Source: Zelonia costaricensis
Lineage: Eukaryota > Euglenozoa > Kinetoplastea > Trypanosomatida > Trypanosomatidae
DNA: 46,321 bases
Direction of reading: 5' to 3'
Assembly (NCBI GenBank): GCA_030849075.1
Contig: JASAOO010003356.1
Location: forward strand, 1-46,321
The notes below the pieces were generated by a model that saw only the letters and a program-made list of their open reading frames with translations, ran no database searches and was not told where the DNA came from. Below, in pieces: positions 21,801-27,885 of the stretch. The first letter of the stretch is position 1. The number at the start of each line of letters is the position of its first letter. The position numbers and the translations under genes were made by a program.

Positions 21801-24800
21801 CACGGCGAGAAGAGCGAGGTCACGGCGGGGCCCGAGGCCTGCACGGCGCTGCTGTGGATGCCGTCACCGCCGCCACTGCCGTCACGCGCCACCGCATCGC
21901 TCACCTCGCGCAGCCCCTGCGCCAGCGTCTTGATCGACTGAATGGCGCGGTTCACCAGCCCCTGCGTGGCGGCGGTCAGGTCGCTTGGCGAGAGCGCGTC
22001 GACGTAGTACTGCGACAGGATCGGCACCACACTGGCAAGCAGCACCTCCGTCTCCCGGTTCACGACCAGCGACCGGCGCGCCGGCTGCGTCGCCGCAGGG
22101 GGGGTGGCGGACGCGTCGAGAGATGCGGAAGCCGCAGCCGCCACGACCGCCGGCGTCGCCTCCATCGTGGTGGCCGACAACTCCGTCGAGGCGACGCGCG
22201 AGTCGTCCCACTGCGGCCGCACGCACCGCGCCACCACCCGCGCCGCGGCCCAAGTGGGAAGAAAGAAGCTCAGCGACAGCGTCGCCGCCTCGCCCGCCAC
22301 CGCCGCCGCCGTCGCCGACGCAACCCCAGCTACTCCAGCCGGTGGCGCCGCTCCGGGACGCTCGTGGCTGCCGCTGTCGGCCACACTCTCCACCGTCAGC
22401 GGCGGCGGGGGCGGCGAGCGCTTTGCGGACCACTCCGCCCCGCGTGTGGCAGCGGCAGCAGCGAGATCCACCGGTGTGCCGTTCCTGCTCATGCCCGAGT
22501 TGGTGGCGCTTGGCAGCATCACCGCGTCCAGCGGCGTCGCAGCCGATCGCGATGCAGTGCCCGAACCGTCTGCGACCCGGCCCGCGCGAGCGTGCAGGAC
22601 CGCGTCTATGACGCTGCCGCCCTGCGAGTTGGACGACGACGGTGGCGGTAGCGCGGTCTCTGGCCGCGGCCCGAGCAGCGGCGAGACCGACAGCAGCGCC
22701 GCACTCGCTGCGACGAGGTGCGGCGTGGCAACCGGCACGGCCGCGTTCGGCGAGTCGAGCAGCGCCACCGGCGGCACATACGCGTTAGCTGCGGCGCCCT
22801 CCACGCTGCGCCACTCGGGGTCCATGTCCGCCACGGCAGCGGTCGAGGAGAGCAGGCGGGTGCGGTGCGCTTGCGCCGACGCGGGTGGCGGCGCGGCGGC
22901 CCCGGCCCCGGCCCCGCCTCCAAGCGCCACCGTGGTCGTGGAGAGAAGCGATTGCGACTGGTGCAGCTCCCCCGCGAGCAGGCCGGCATCGCCGCTGCCC
23001 CGCCCCTGAGTGGAGAGGAAGGTCATCGTTTCTGAGTTGCGCTTGGGCGGCCTGGGATGGGCGCCGCCGGTGTCCCCCTCCGCCTCCGTGGCATGCGACG
23101 CGATGGCACTGGCCGCCAAGAGCGACTCCTGCGTCAGCAGGGGCAGCTCCACCGTCCCCTCCGCCGCCGGAGCAGCCCCCATCATCGCGGCGGTGGCGAG
23201 GCTGGTGCCTGCGACGTCCTCGCACATCGCGCACCGCAGCCCGGCGATGCGCCACGCGCACAGGAAGGCCCCGAGCGCCAGCGTCGCGGCCGCGGCGGTC
23301 GCCTCCAGCGTCGTGGGCCGCCCGGCAGCCGGCAGCGCAGTCGCCAGCGGCAGCGTCCAGAGCGCCTCGCGCGTGACGGCGGCGCCCTCGAGGGAGATGC
23401 CGTCCCACAGCGAGTCGGCCGGGAACGGCACGCCGCCGTCCCCGCCGGGCATCGCGGAGGGCGACACGCACGTGCTGCCCGCCGCGCTGGCGCGTCGGTG
23501 GCGCTGTGGGCGGCGACGCAGCGGGGATGAGAAGGGCGCCGAGGTCGAGGGGAACGGCAGCGGCGAGGCGGAGGGCGGCAGGAGGCTGCGGCGGCCGCCC
23601 GGGTGCGCCCCGGCGGCGACGGGCCCGCGGAGGAAGAGCTGCGGGGATGTGGGGCTGCCCTGCGCCATCCAGCTGCCGCTCCCCCCGCTCCAGCCCGCCG
23701 CCGCCGCCCTGTTCAGCGAAGTGGCGGCGCGAACCGCCCCAGCGCCGCGCCGCCCCGGCGCCTCCGCTCGCCGGGGGGTGTCGGCGTCCGTGGACTCGGG
23801 GAAGAGCTCATCCGGGATCTCGATCAGCAGCGGCGGGAACGGCTGGCCGGCCGCGCCGACGTGCCGCACCGACGACGCACGGCCCAGCCCGCCGAGCGGT
23901 GCGGGCTGCAGAAGCCCTGCCGCACCGCTGGTGCACACGCCCTGCGCCCCCGCGCCGGTGGCGGGGGGCGGTGTATGCGTGGCCGCCGTGGCGACCGACG
24001 GCGTCGCCGTACTGCCATCGCTGGCGGCGGGCGCTTGCGAGGTCGAGTGCACGAGGCGACGTGCGGCGCGCTTCACGGAGCGCCAGACCGACTTCGTAAG
24101 AGTCGTGTACGAGCGGGTGTCGGTCGCCGATGTCGACTGCGGGTCTTGCGGAGTGGGAGAGGCCGACAGAGCTGCAGCGGCGGTGCGCGCCGCGGAAGCA
24201 GTAGTCAAGACTGATGTCGCCGCCTGCGGCGCCGCCGCCGTCGTCGTCGGCTCCTGCGACGCAAGCGCGAGCAAGCTGGTGCCCGGCTGCAGCGGCGACG
24301 GGCTGCGCACCACCGCCGGCCCGGTCACTGCGTCGGAGCTCTGGATGGAAAAGGGAAGCGTGCCGCCGGCGGTGCTGTTGGCGGTGCTGTCGCGGTGCGA
24401 GTGGGCCGCCGTTGCCGGCACCATCACCGTCGGTAGGGCCACCCGGAATGCGTCGCCGTCGTGCTCGTTGCCGCCGGCTCTCGAGTGATGGCTCTCGAGC
24501 ACTGTCGTGATGCTGCCCAGCGAGGCCTCGGCGCCGGGTGGCTCGCTGCACTGGCCCAGCAGCGGCGCCAGGCGCTGGGGGCCCGCGAAGAAGACGTTGA
24601 CGGCGTTCGCGACGACGTTCTGCACCGGCAGCGTCACGCGCAGCTCGAGGGCGACGGTGAAGAGGTCCTGCATCGCGTTGGCAGCCAAGTCGCGCAGCAC
24701 GCGCCGCGGCGGACGCGTGGTGTCGTCAATCGTGTAGCGCTCCATCAGGATGAGCCACACGGCGAGCAGGAAAGTGGGCAGGCGGTCGCGCAGGAGGGCG

Positions 24801-27610
24801 CGGTGCTGGAGCAGTACGGCGGCGGTTCGGTTGCCGAAGCTGCTGCTGCTGCTGTTCTCCATTGCCAGCTCGAGCACCGCGCGCAGCATGAGTAGGCCCG
24901 AGACGTACTCGGCATAGGTGCGGCCGTGGCACAAGTAGGTCTCCATCAGCGACAGCAGCTCCTGCGTCATGTGCGTGCAGTCCGCGGCACCGGCGCCGAC
25001 GCTGGGGCGGTACAAGGACCGCCACGCCTCCATCGCGAGCATCACGACATTGAACCGCGGCGACGGCAAGAAGACGCGGATTTGGTTGAAGAAGGCGAGT
25101 ACGCGGTCGCTGTCCGACATGCCGTGGAAGCGGTACGGCGCCGTCGCCATCACGAAGTGCAGCGCCACCTCCCGCTCGCCGCGCTGGATGAAGGCCTGGA
25201 TCGTGTGCTGCACGTGCAGCAGCAGGCTTGCACCGGGAGAAAGCGCGGAGGCGGCGCCTGCTGCCCCGTACACGTTGCCAGATGCAGCCGTGGCGGCGGA
25301 GTTGGGTGACGAGGAGGGCAGCGGCGACGCCGCCGGACCGGACGCGCCAGAGCCGGCCCCCTCTGCCCCGCCGCGCCCACTCGACGCGCCCTCCGCGGCC
25401 CACTGCTCCTCCATCGCCCGGGACGGCGGGAGCGGCAGTGCGGCGGCGGTCGCTGCGTCAAGGCGCGTGCTGCCGCCATCGCTGCCCCCGCCTGTCAGCC
25501 AGCCAGGGACGCCCATGGCGGAGGCCGCTGGCGACGTCGCTGCTGCGGCCGCGGCGACCGTCTGCTGGGACGACGTGGGGCTGCCGTAGCCGCGGTAGCT
25601 CATGCCGAGAAACGTGACAGCGTCATGCGGCGCGTGGTCCGCCGTGGCGCCGTCCGGTGACGAGGTGGCAGCCCCCGCCGCCACTGGGGTGCCGCTGCCG
25701 GGGGCCGCCTCAGCGCTCTCCACGCCACCGCTGCCACCGCGGCGCCCCGTGCCACCGCCGCCGCTGCTGCTGCTGACGTTGCCCGACTCCATCCCGCGCT
25801 GCTGCCCAAGCACCTCGGCTGAGATGGCGTCCAGGCCAGCGCGGTACCGAGCCGGCAGCTGCTCGTACGACCGCTGCGCGCAGCGCACCGGCAACGTGCG
25901 GTAGTTCGCAAAGATGCTGTGCCGCAGTGCCAGCCGCAACGACTCGAGGTCAACAGGCTCGGCAGCAGCACCACATGAAGCAGCAGCAGCAGCAGCAGCA
26001 GCGGCGCCCGCGGGCTCCGCAGCCGATTCCGTCGCGGCCTCCTCCGGCTTTTCGGAGGAGGCCGCGACCTTCTCGAGCGACAACTGCCGTGGCCGCTGCT
26101 GCGACGGTTGACGGGTCACTTGTCCATCATCGCCACCCCCGTGTATCGCCGCAGCCGGGGCGTCGGGGCCACCGCTGTGGCTGGCGTCGCTCCGCAGCGA
26201 GGCCGTAGGGTCCACGCCGTCGTGCAGGGTTGCAAGGTACAGCGAGGGACTCGGGCCGGCTGTGGGAGATGCCACCACGCTGCCGCTCATGGAGCCGCTG
26301 AGCAGTGGCGAGGCCACCCCCGAGGCGGTCACGTCACCCGCTGCGGAGGCGCCAGGCCGCGGCGGTGGCGCCGCAGCGGCGGCGCTGGCGTACTCGCCGC
26401 TGCGAGGGGAGCGAAGAGACTGAGGATAGTGCTCGTAGACATCGTGATAATGGTGGTGGTGGTGGTCATGCCCACAGCAACCGCCCGCCAGCGCGCTTAG
26501 AGACTTGCCCTGCCATGCGTGCAGCACGAGATTGTGCTGCAGCACCACCGCGCGGCTCGAGCGAGAAGCAGCCGTGGCACTGCCACAGCACCCGCACTCG
26601 TTAACCCCCGCTGCGCCGTCGCTCGTCTCTCGTGTCGCGACGGCCGCGAGAACGTCACGAAGGCGGCGTCGGCTGAGCAGGCCGGCGATGTGCTGCAGTG
26701 CCTCCTCGTCCTCTACAAAGTGCATCAGCGCCGGCACCAGCATGTCGCCGTCCGCCTCCGTCAGGAGCGTTGCCGAGGGGTCGGAAAAGGGCGAGACGCC
26801 GGAGGGGCTGCCACGGCTGTCGCCCGTCACCCTCCCGTGCTGGCCACTCGCACGCGCCGTCGCAGGGGTGCCGTCGCTCCCGCTCTCCAGTCTACGCCCG
26901 CCACGCCGCGGCGACGGGGCGGCGCGGCTCGTGGGCGAGTACGGGCCGATCGCGCCGGTGTCAGCGGTGAGCCACGGCGTCCCCGCTCGCGCCGAGGGCC
27001 CTGTCGCCGGCCTGCCCGAAGCGCCAGCCCCGGCCACCCACGACCGGCCGTCACCGGCCCAGCCCATGACCGAGGCCGACTCCCCCAGCGCGCTGTCCGC
27101 GCGGTGCGGGGCCGATGGGGACGCGGGGCGTCCCACATCATCATACCCGCGACGGGTTCGGGCCGCCACGAAGGTCCGGCCCCGCAGCCCAGCGCCGCTG
27201 CTGGCAAGGTTTGGAGACGCCGGGAAGAGCGGCCAGCGCCCCGCCACGGGAGAGCCGGGCGAGGCCGGGGACAGCGGCGGGGACATGGCGATCGAGGAGG
27301 ACGCGGGGGACACGGGCTGCCCCGACACCGGGCTCCGCCGCGGCATGGCCGTCGTCGTCGCGGCCCCACGTGGCCCGTCGAGTGAGGTGTGGTGTGGGTG
27401 TTGGTGGGGCTGCGATGCGTGGTGGTGGTGGTCGTGCAGCGGCCCGGCGGGGAAGGAGGTGGAGCTCGTCAGCTCCGCTGCCGGCCGCGCCGACGGGGTC
27501 GTGGCCGCGTTATCACGCCCATTCACGCTCGCTGCGGCAGGGGTGCCGCCGGGTAGGGTGGTGGGGAGATCGAAGAAGTGGCTGGTGATGTGAGCCAGGC
27601 GCGAGGGCAT
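6809..27610 (-). CDS. giant TOR-like PIKK-family protein with degenerate (pseudokinase) catalytic domain
   Basis: One uninterrupted frame of 6933 aa runs from ATG at 27608-27610 to TAG at 6809-6811. A 13-codon extension to 27649 begins with GTG and is rejected. Helical-repeat segments alternate with very long Ser/Gly/Ala/Pro/Thr-rich stretches. Residues about 2510-2770 match a TOR HEAT block in order: DPEPLIRQRALESL, APMNPSCIFPRLRQAL and LLGTISSIEPWD. The FAT region begins near 4290 (GWRSWWEQF). Further FAT helices include QQLSDLEEGMHALEQ, a segment reading LLQRFMIISARSAIAPL, and VPSVWREFGLVLFDV near 5237. A partial FRB-like helix sits at about 5689-5707 (LIGEAMQLRSFVRRLW). The kinase-like region runs from about 5980 to 6600, and a FATC ends the protein (MIAAATDELNLIG near 6905, final WAPHW). 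The ATP-binding Lys region reads DGVVCRFRH. The DRHxxN loop is NRENTT (6462-6467). The HIDFG position is HALGR. Typical TORs are about 2,500 aa. A scaffold or regulatory role is inferred. TOR4 or a separate TOR paralogue is possible; TRRAP-like is less likely because the HEAT and FAT matches favour TOR. Confidence 0.87.
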   Translation of the reverse strand: MPSRLAHITSHFFDLPTTLPGGTPAAASVNGRDNAATTPSARPAAELTSSTSFPAGPLHDHHHHASQPHQHPHHTSLDGPRGAATTTAMPRRSPVSGQPVSPASSSIAMSPPLSPASPGSPVAGRWPLFPASPNLASSGAGLRGRTFVAARTRRGYDDVGRPASPSAPHRADSALGESASVMGWAGDGRSWVAGAGASGRPATGPSARAGTPWLTADTGAIGPYSPTSRAAPSPRRGGRRLESGSDGTPATARASGQHGRVTGDSRGSPSGVSPFSDPSATLLTEADGDMLVPALMHFVEDEEALQHIAGLLSRRRLRDVLAAVATRETSDGAAGVNECGCCGSATAASRSSRAVVLQHNLVLHAWQGKSLSALAGGCCGHDHHHHHYHDVYEHYPQSLRSPRSGEYASAAAAAPPPRPGASAAGDVTASGVASPLLSGSMSGSVVASPTAGPSPSLYLATLHDGVDPTASLRSDASHSGGPDAPAAAIHGGGDDGQVTRQPSQQRPRQLSLEKVAASSEKPEEAATESAAEPAGAAAAAAAAASCGAAAEPVDLESLRLALRHSIFANYRTLPVRCAQRSYEQLPARYRAGLDAISAEVLGQQRGMESGNVSSSSGGGGTGRRGGSGGVESAEAAPGSGTPVAAGAATSSPDGATADHAPHDAVTFLGMSYRGYGSPTSSQQTVAAAAAATSPAASAMGVPGWLTGGGSDGGSTRLDAATAAALPLPPSRAMEEQWAAEGASSGRGGAEGAGSGASGPAASPLPSSSPNSAATAASGNVYGAAGAASALSPGASLLLHVQHTIQAFIQRGEREVALHFVMATAPYRFHGMSDSDRVLAFFNQIRVFLPSPRFNVVMLAMEAWRSLYRPSVGAGAADCTHMTQELLSLMETYLCHGRTYAEYVSGLLMLRAVLELAMENSSSSSFGNRTAAVLLQHRALLRDRLPTFLLAVWLILMERYTIDDTTRPPRRVLRDLAANAMQDLFTVALELRVTLPVQNVVANAVNVFFAGPQRLAPLLGQCSEPPGAEASLGSITTVLESHHSRAGGNEHDGDAFRVALPTVMVPATAAHSHRDSTANSTAGGTLPFSIQSSDAVTGPAVVRSPSPLQPGTSLLALASQEPTTTAAAPQAATSVLTTASAARTAAAALSASPTPQDPQSTSATDTRSYTTLTKSVWRSVKRAARRLVHSTSQAPAASDGSTATPSVATAATHTPPPATGAGAQGVCTSGAAGLLQPAPLGGLGRASSVRHVGAAGQPFPPLLIEIPDELFPESTDADTPRRAEAPGRRGAGAVRAATSLNRAAAAGWSGGSGSWMAQGSPTSPQLFLRGPVAAGAHPGGRRSLLPPSASPLPFPSTSAPFSSPLRRRPQRHRRASAAGSTCVSPSAMPGGDGGVPFPADSLWDGISLEGAAVTREALWTLPLATALPAAGRPTTLEATAAAATLALGAFLCAWRIAGLRCAMCEDVAGTSLATAAMMGAAPAAEGTVELPLLTQESLLAASAIASHATEAEGDTGGAHPRPPKRNSETMTFLSTQGRGSGDAGLLAGELHQSQSLLSTTTVALGGGAGAGAAAPPPASAQAHRTRLLSSTAAVADMDPEWRSVEGAAANAYVPPVALLDSPNAAVPVATPHLVAASAALLSVSPLLGPRPETALPPPSSSNSQGGSVIDAVLHARAGRVADGSGTASRSAATPLDAVMLPSATNSGMSRNGTPVDLAAAAATRGAEWSAKRSPPPPPLTVESVADSGSHERPGAAPPAGVAGVASATAAAVAGEAATLSLSFFLPTWAAARVVARCVRPQWDDSRVASTELSATTMEATPAVVAAAASASLDASATPPAATQPARRSLVVNRETEVLLASVVPILSQYYVDALSPSDLTAATQGLVNRAIQSIKTLAQGLREVSDAVARDGSGGGDGIHSSAVQASGPAVTSLFSPWQTEDSALVDGTELLNAALFIATVARRSPALFESMVRQKLYPLLHHALLLPSPLADEPHLWLFAPYSSAAVAAHFNVGARAATLRPQLPTPSAPLLVSPATATALQGEALIMSMRLIATRTMYQRLVMPLLALLAHNMPDTACAQRCYPLVERLTQMGLRRPFSMSSVSTVAHVCAVYPPLSRLSQSELVRSMAVALATLDDAVSDGDDDSEDAAEGWDGAPPQRSTRRGPRRNATGGAGHRAGAGPRSTCPTTTTTTPPTPALSRHPTPTTATPPTSSTTLHHPTWQSSLSLRAFYPCTPEHCRRLHFPAASLRSARRRRAVQNRLVKHLCFRAMSLFYSDWEGTTLFFLEVCLPYLRHPDAQLRLECVQCCMRWLLSDCWHSTEQALLLSHRAFGSPVSPPHATADGGGGGGGGGASLSRPRPSPLSPSAASMSAARWTVAAAVTRAPVRDVRTSARCSSDGKAAPQCRSVFGIAALHGGGLGNTASAASATTATTNAGVAAFSTGPLAQDGVARCSVCDGDYAATARAAAAAAAAVAAATAGGNADATKHHGRTHVNALREVVHHLVELAVCDPEPLIRQRALESLTPDTYSMLYPHDAVVHQLFVVLWDSHMPNRTRAAELLCALAPMNPSCIFPRLRQALVVYTEDMTGSRSRGTWATTLAITAAPPLRAPRVSVVHEDALLVLSHIATKLKQSTPLYLPQLLSIISAVLCNSSSSRQSVLRAMNFLVALREDSTEEHTALFTPFIDLVARQLVEGDGDMARQLAAVAALQSLLQQSADPAPCSPQTLPMVVGRLHSLLYRKPSVGTEFAMAVLQLLGTISSIEPWDADATPRAPALLRRPPNRYALPPLSALAGVLGRDRAARLRWLDRDELADSASLAMAQLQKADRFAPFTARSWCDTVLRALMRSASGYMSGTMSLTHGGLCACLAAMMNVLTNTIAVHHLELYLPTVLTLVIDLLERPHTRAHPGGGGGGGSGAGTGSRGGGGGLGDGGAVKGAEALRSLFLRRLFDLILVAGRRIGPMYPLLNVFLRRCWKTMSLRGLVQCCEVLDALCWAVPDLLRDDCDVWSSSLVEALVRYDALVLTHRRAHEGRARGRSGGGVDAGLGGAAEDHDAARSTAAAAALDTAMSSSAILGDGGGHPSTEAATAAAAGTAAAATAASLDSPSLRTTMASPGSAAGPGSPSTATTGVAAVAFEEHEDISWAEQLKLVYQALTLCLTSMQPLVSPLWRRLVALTLSECLKSSHVPCRHAVHRHGGGAGAAHGSGLAAGEGERSSPPLGSIRPMGPATTAAASAAATHVFDLMADPHEELISFLNACLCTPLVEYIVHSSVNSISMKLVKNLLARLESLSAVHEEALRRVWAARCSRSMSLYSQDGENGCHAPWQADAADGSVRSLSASARAALEVHLREVRELQQRQQHLGRGWQRGEEGGGSGGAATPMTTFDGAVSNNASGDMGGGGATGGGGAAASGPGAAPRSASEAAWFCNGVLSRLWVQSADTSVTVRRLFPFDAVQTSWETEGELHLLGCLLVAAAWRHPRSTPAFASTLHTYFVQRFGPDSLAVAYVRCVCSRYYDLRVPLVLAHDEEELALNWVVQQQQQQQPPPHPSRRASPPPPPPPTAAQPRSQQPLPRPESGVPAGSNSDAGTESGASATAGTQPAMAATVVGRPRQLDTLATGMPTREGSADVIMRRLGSPLVLAAAAAAATVAGGTSSSGTVTGAESSGMGSRVVSWEGDAAAALPVGAECASAGSSSTALAGFGGASWARGSPRWASGGGSSNNAATTSTSVSPGMSSNTCSPAEVGAVSGGPSGGAVPPSAHRARVGDTPFRRPFGKLPSSERLDSGSAPAGGGWRSTDTHAPARFTDHEGEMEGAEPAWRGSGGLMHRTRSANRLHQQHQQFQAVPLAGNALHASFAVSAAAVLAAPTPPSTATASPPNTRDSTPATATLPIPVAAGSAGTGSAAQALVAGTTGGSFDTYVSASVPVPVSGLGSGSGSGSSIHLGSFFASTGTVEGPGFGVAGGRRSTVLHGSPSRLRVGGPAASATAATSEGAAVALLHPSAAGEHHLLNPQPDRSSAALTAYAVDSSASSSNVAPGRRGSPPPPLPATATAALPTTGGGFSVGSFTAASLGHRRGLLARGGSGSGESSTSAVSPAAALAPATTVAGVHAAGGMPPRWRLASIAAAAGTVASSDDMASSTATAAPEPTTAGAAAAAAARRRLSPLVTHPPPLPHSSGASTTAGGGSSEDLYGLQAALSVPSLRGGGGRQPPSPLITAEGAPRAAARGPGRQATPPQFSAAQPTPATPPTSAALPAVVTEMMAACTAAAAVHEAGGVPANNSLLTYFELHRFLADHGWRSWWEQFCLFLLQCSQDYCVQACEPFARQHHIAFSYSELLPLALLSTLPSCTVAELVAWLRALRNFYAFHADPRAPVPQQVASGVARMAHELRLNRHAFFPPEVVTRVVDVWLPDGVVADLANRSLHPPLRILYLEQDLIRAFSWGRAALLLAASEDVATAPVRKLFAHDPRFLRWLHEVAAAATQVRAGAAVDGRQAPCGHPALAAGGAGATTTAIASSPEAVLPPSALELLGFHGAAAAAYVRAYMEQLPNNRGARGRGGSCTAASPSRDGAGAGGADAAQTTGLIHGAMRCDLGTYDFEAVLQLWETVKANARGGNGVSVRGGSRSSPAGCGDASTAAAAGLSPQTARYAVLAAQALSRWDYVHEAAWYAFGGNSGRAAHAAGCTAAPPLPSTPFMQPPMSSHTADAAGVQGATSLVPGAADHTSDSLLQRQAEVFVGAAFIATHEYDSARRALAAVRAGLRDSYAVFHTDNDRAKLEWSSIFQQLSDLEEGMHALEQMTSSHEEAAASLPPASTVSEGTSTSVGWSSFASPAVADREINGKVVSEATVRRLRNIACRPVSTSTTLLQRFMIISARSAIAPLSWQLDNILALGESLEKAGQPMRAVQVLHRYACAPAVVTAVTPAAAEYRQQLTLELLRRLIRNLSQEAALREVYTCVQTVLRNELWLTRRAATRWMASAVSPTSPATTSSFTGVPTGSLVSPLREQCAMLDAAPPQGTALTTQELGPAMSSYHVELLLLNVACRRRLAHVLRHHMPSAHRYTGSETSTSSAAALAAPATASTMTSAGLDGTPSLTVSGPTRPTHGLVLPVGTTPAPDAASAERDRPAGRRASVGPDGKTPTCSPPAPSLDRTRGSTTAPAPSAAASFRSAATSPVWQRGSEQGAAATGTAADAAAAPAVLESGNHSLENLTGESAMFTEYYLLEHAVSVTHYVPSVWREFGLVLFDVCMAIHAEWQTTGDAETKSNFLTQSAKAIHGLQLAAQLWRSRSTSAFSRGIGPYPATMLRRHGHARTALPSAHLLLKALHLAVTCEAIVLADAQAAAATAAPFSGSTRSLSAASPPSSAPCTASGVGASAEASGAAAGVRGDSVSSSTAPRSLSASQRTEQPREEAEAAAAAAAAARSSSAPRVAAAAAQLGGFACLDFSDAAYEQWAAIAPLLLAAAAQHYSLYAAVREMCVRSHTMLRQLVFALIAYFEHGYVTPLTPQLGERGALSVSGSTQLGALRSLRRPYSDGALDEGLGTGSGTNSRALAGALSTTSLSNLGDEDPDMAHSEVAATRDGGDAQGQSLITQRAAAAGRRQTPEAAAPGTVSEGSSGAGTPLGGTWAAAAVPAVSALPPRRDAPTVRSPGNAVLAAGGGDGDGADRGDVRASLLREIAAASPAHRRLIGEAMQLRSFVRRLWKDAAATPLGSPRAGQPPRASADALGASAAMRGPGSASSPLGTLDGGGNSGRSVAAAEAVQASASGAAGDAGAEAERLLPTSGSVAVTYAEGMQGEMELTLDGHCSLPAPLWLLPSVFGAAAQASASSSGSAAAGEDGGNGGRRPRNGDGHGTVDGLRSTTDAYDTGRGYGHGGRHHHSTPTSPSAAGPSTRGAGASRHSRRLASGDYAGGAGASARGLPLAGMSGPAAGAEAAHRAVHHTPATVPAIVLARRYSVPHPATHCEREEVVFVTLSDGVVCRFRHASFTAAPSSLASALTSASAVAAAGSAPPIRLPSFPGTAGGGGAAVAAGSREAGSSRTAAAAATTGTTAGRYVMPYALMEQTMTLLLSQLPLTHMQRPFVLPLALQDFMVLLPDHEGGSYLLGTAAAAAVRTDDPQGWHHAAALRMDGSSGSASTAALRLSAKLLAPSSYATRTPSSLHHLMDDYGVHLRVQEMAQAAHDAVAAYPAVDLEAMEIAAETGRRPGVAADSTFPFNWAYGYPASAAPSEEAAAARMSTPKYRHLVQRRRVQEERYDLLVAAAFDEGKVAPLVALLQSLLAARPSATPPLSGAAAGGAASAPSSFFCADDIFAQQQRLYASAATLPRTEAHLRAVLAAMEATAAAVPAPAAAPDVSLAAQRAASPPPLPTVVGVGAAKRTPARRPSPGAPAAVVVYDALACRRALQQLESGRFRLALHEAFSADSANASHWVDARRRYATELSEWSVMQYLFDIHNRENTTVLVNPADGHVAVHALGRFSLQPAPHGAHAAAASPSLPTAGATPLLASPFPTRDPSLFRLSPVLVSGLPMQSPHAVFQFHASSVLYEMFQYVRDLTGISTYGVDSVVAFAYQPALATSTAVAASSSSRSSTAGTPLSAWPSTSSSGVALGGAGEGAALLQSRRGTHRPDGAAPAHADGVSGATSTHAATSSVRVSPATAADIGDGSANASMGAGGPLCVAPGTPLSERRHRRMPPPLGLLVSPLAITPANAAELSPTSGGSTMRGPGPDGGSSSESTLRPSASAGAHADADAANPDVAAASSVSSVPPPPPPPQLPPPPRCFDASSLRLKMSYDALLVLHEEQDREAQATMLRLLHRERESTLAQWMRHVPWTASREGDDETPAVVEGAAGSNLQSPAPAARRLATVDDAAESEAEHSTTGYDDGEAPLMSAFSFVARMIAAATDELNLIGVDEVCPHKWCRWAPHW
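6812..9690 (-). other. degenerate PI3K-like kinase domain plus FATC of the TOR-like protein
   Basis: This is the C-terminal part of the giant protein, residues about 5975-6933. The kinase skeleton can be followed from a beta-strand pair (VVFVTLSDGVVCRF), through FVLPLALQDFMVLL at the hinge position and WVDARRRYATELSEWSVMQ ahead of the catalytic loop, to LFRLSPVLVSGL after it. These correspond in TOR to GSNGHEFVFLLKG, YAVIPLSTNSGLIGW, WFDRRTNYTRSLAVMS and PFRLTRMLTNAM. The loop itself (about 8207-8230) has Asn in place of the catalytic Asp, Thr in place of the metal-binding Asn, and no DFG Asp. Low-complexity inserts break the domain several times. FATC retains the AT-x3-NL pattern and terminal aromatic residues, with about ten extra residues between them. 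Confidence 0.8.
16973..16994 (-). repeat. CAG run coding poly-Gln in the TOR-like protein
   Basis: A pure CTG/CAG run codes a Gln tract followed by Pro-rich sequence, at about residue 3540 of the giant protein. The tract is in frame, so length changes by whole triplets would be tolerated. Confidence 0.9.
26444..26471 (-). repeat. His-rich tract in the N-terminal part of the TOR-like protein
   Basis: A near-perfect run of CAC/CAT codons codes a cluster of about seven His within HDHHHHHHYHD, at about residue 385, preceded by CCGHD. The residues could bind metal, but the stretch may simply be microsatellite-derived. Confidence 0.85.
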
Positions 27611-27821
27611 GGCGGGATGGAAATGGAAGGCGGCAGCAGCGGTCACCACCCCTGCGCAGGGCGGCGGCGCTGCTGCTGCTGCTGCTGCTGTTTGTCGTTG
27701 CTGCTGCGTATGTCGTCAGGACGCTCACCTATCTCCCGCGCAAGGTCAGCCGTCACGCACCACCGCAATGACTTCAGAAAGCCGCCGAAAAGGGAGTAGG
27801 TGTGAAGCACGTGGACCAGCT

Positions 27822-27885
27822 CTACGAGTGTGGGTGAGCGAGCGAGAGAGAAGGGAGGGGGTGGAGGCGTGAGAAGGAAGCCACC
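27822..27885 (-). promoter_or_regulatory. candidate spliced-leader acceptor for the TOR-like gene
   Basis: A pyrimidine tract on the minus strand (about 27885 to 27838) is followed by a first AG at 27823-27822. The implied 5' UTR is about 212 nt and holds a (CAG)7 run near 27670-27690. Confidence 0.4.

Noticed and set aside
6809..27610. Assignment of the giant protein as TRRAP/Tra1
   Set aside because: A degenerate kinase favours TRRAP, and FRLSP also occurs there, but the HEAT block (NPSCIFPRLRQ, LGTISSIEPWD) and the FAT segments match TOR in order more closely. Kept as an alternative, not the call.
27611..27649. 13-residue N-terminal extension of the TOR-like protein
   Set aside because: The codon at 27647-27649 is GTG, not ATG. 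The first in-frame ATG is at 27608-27610.
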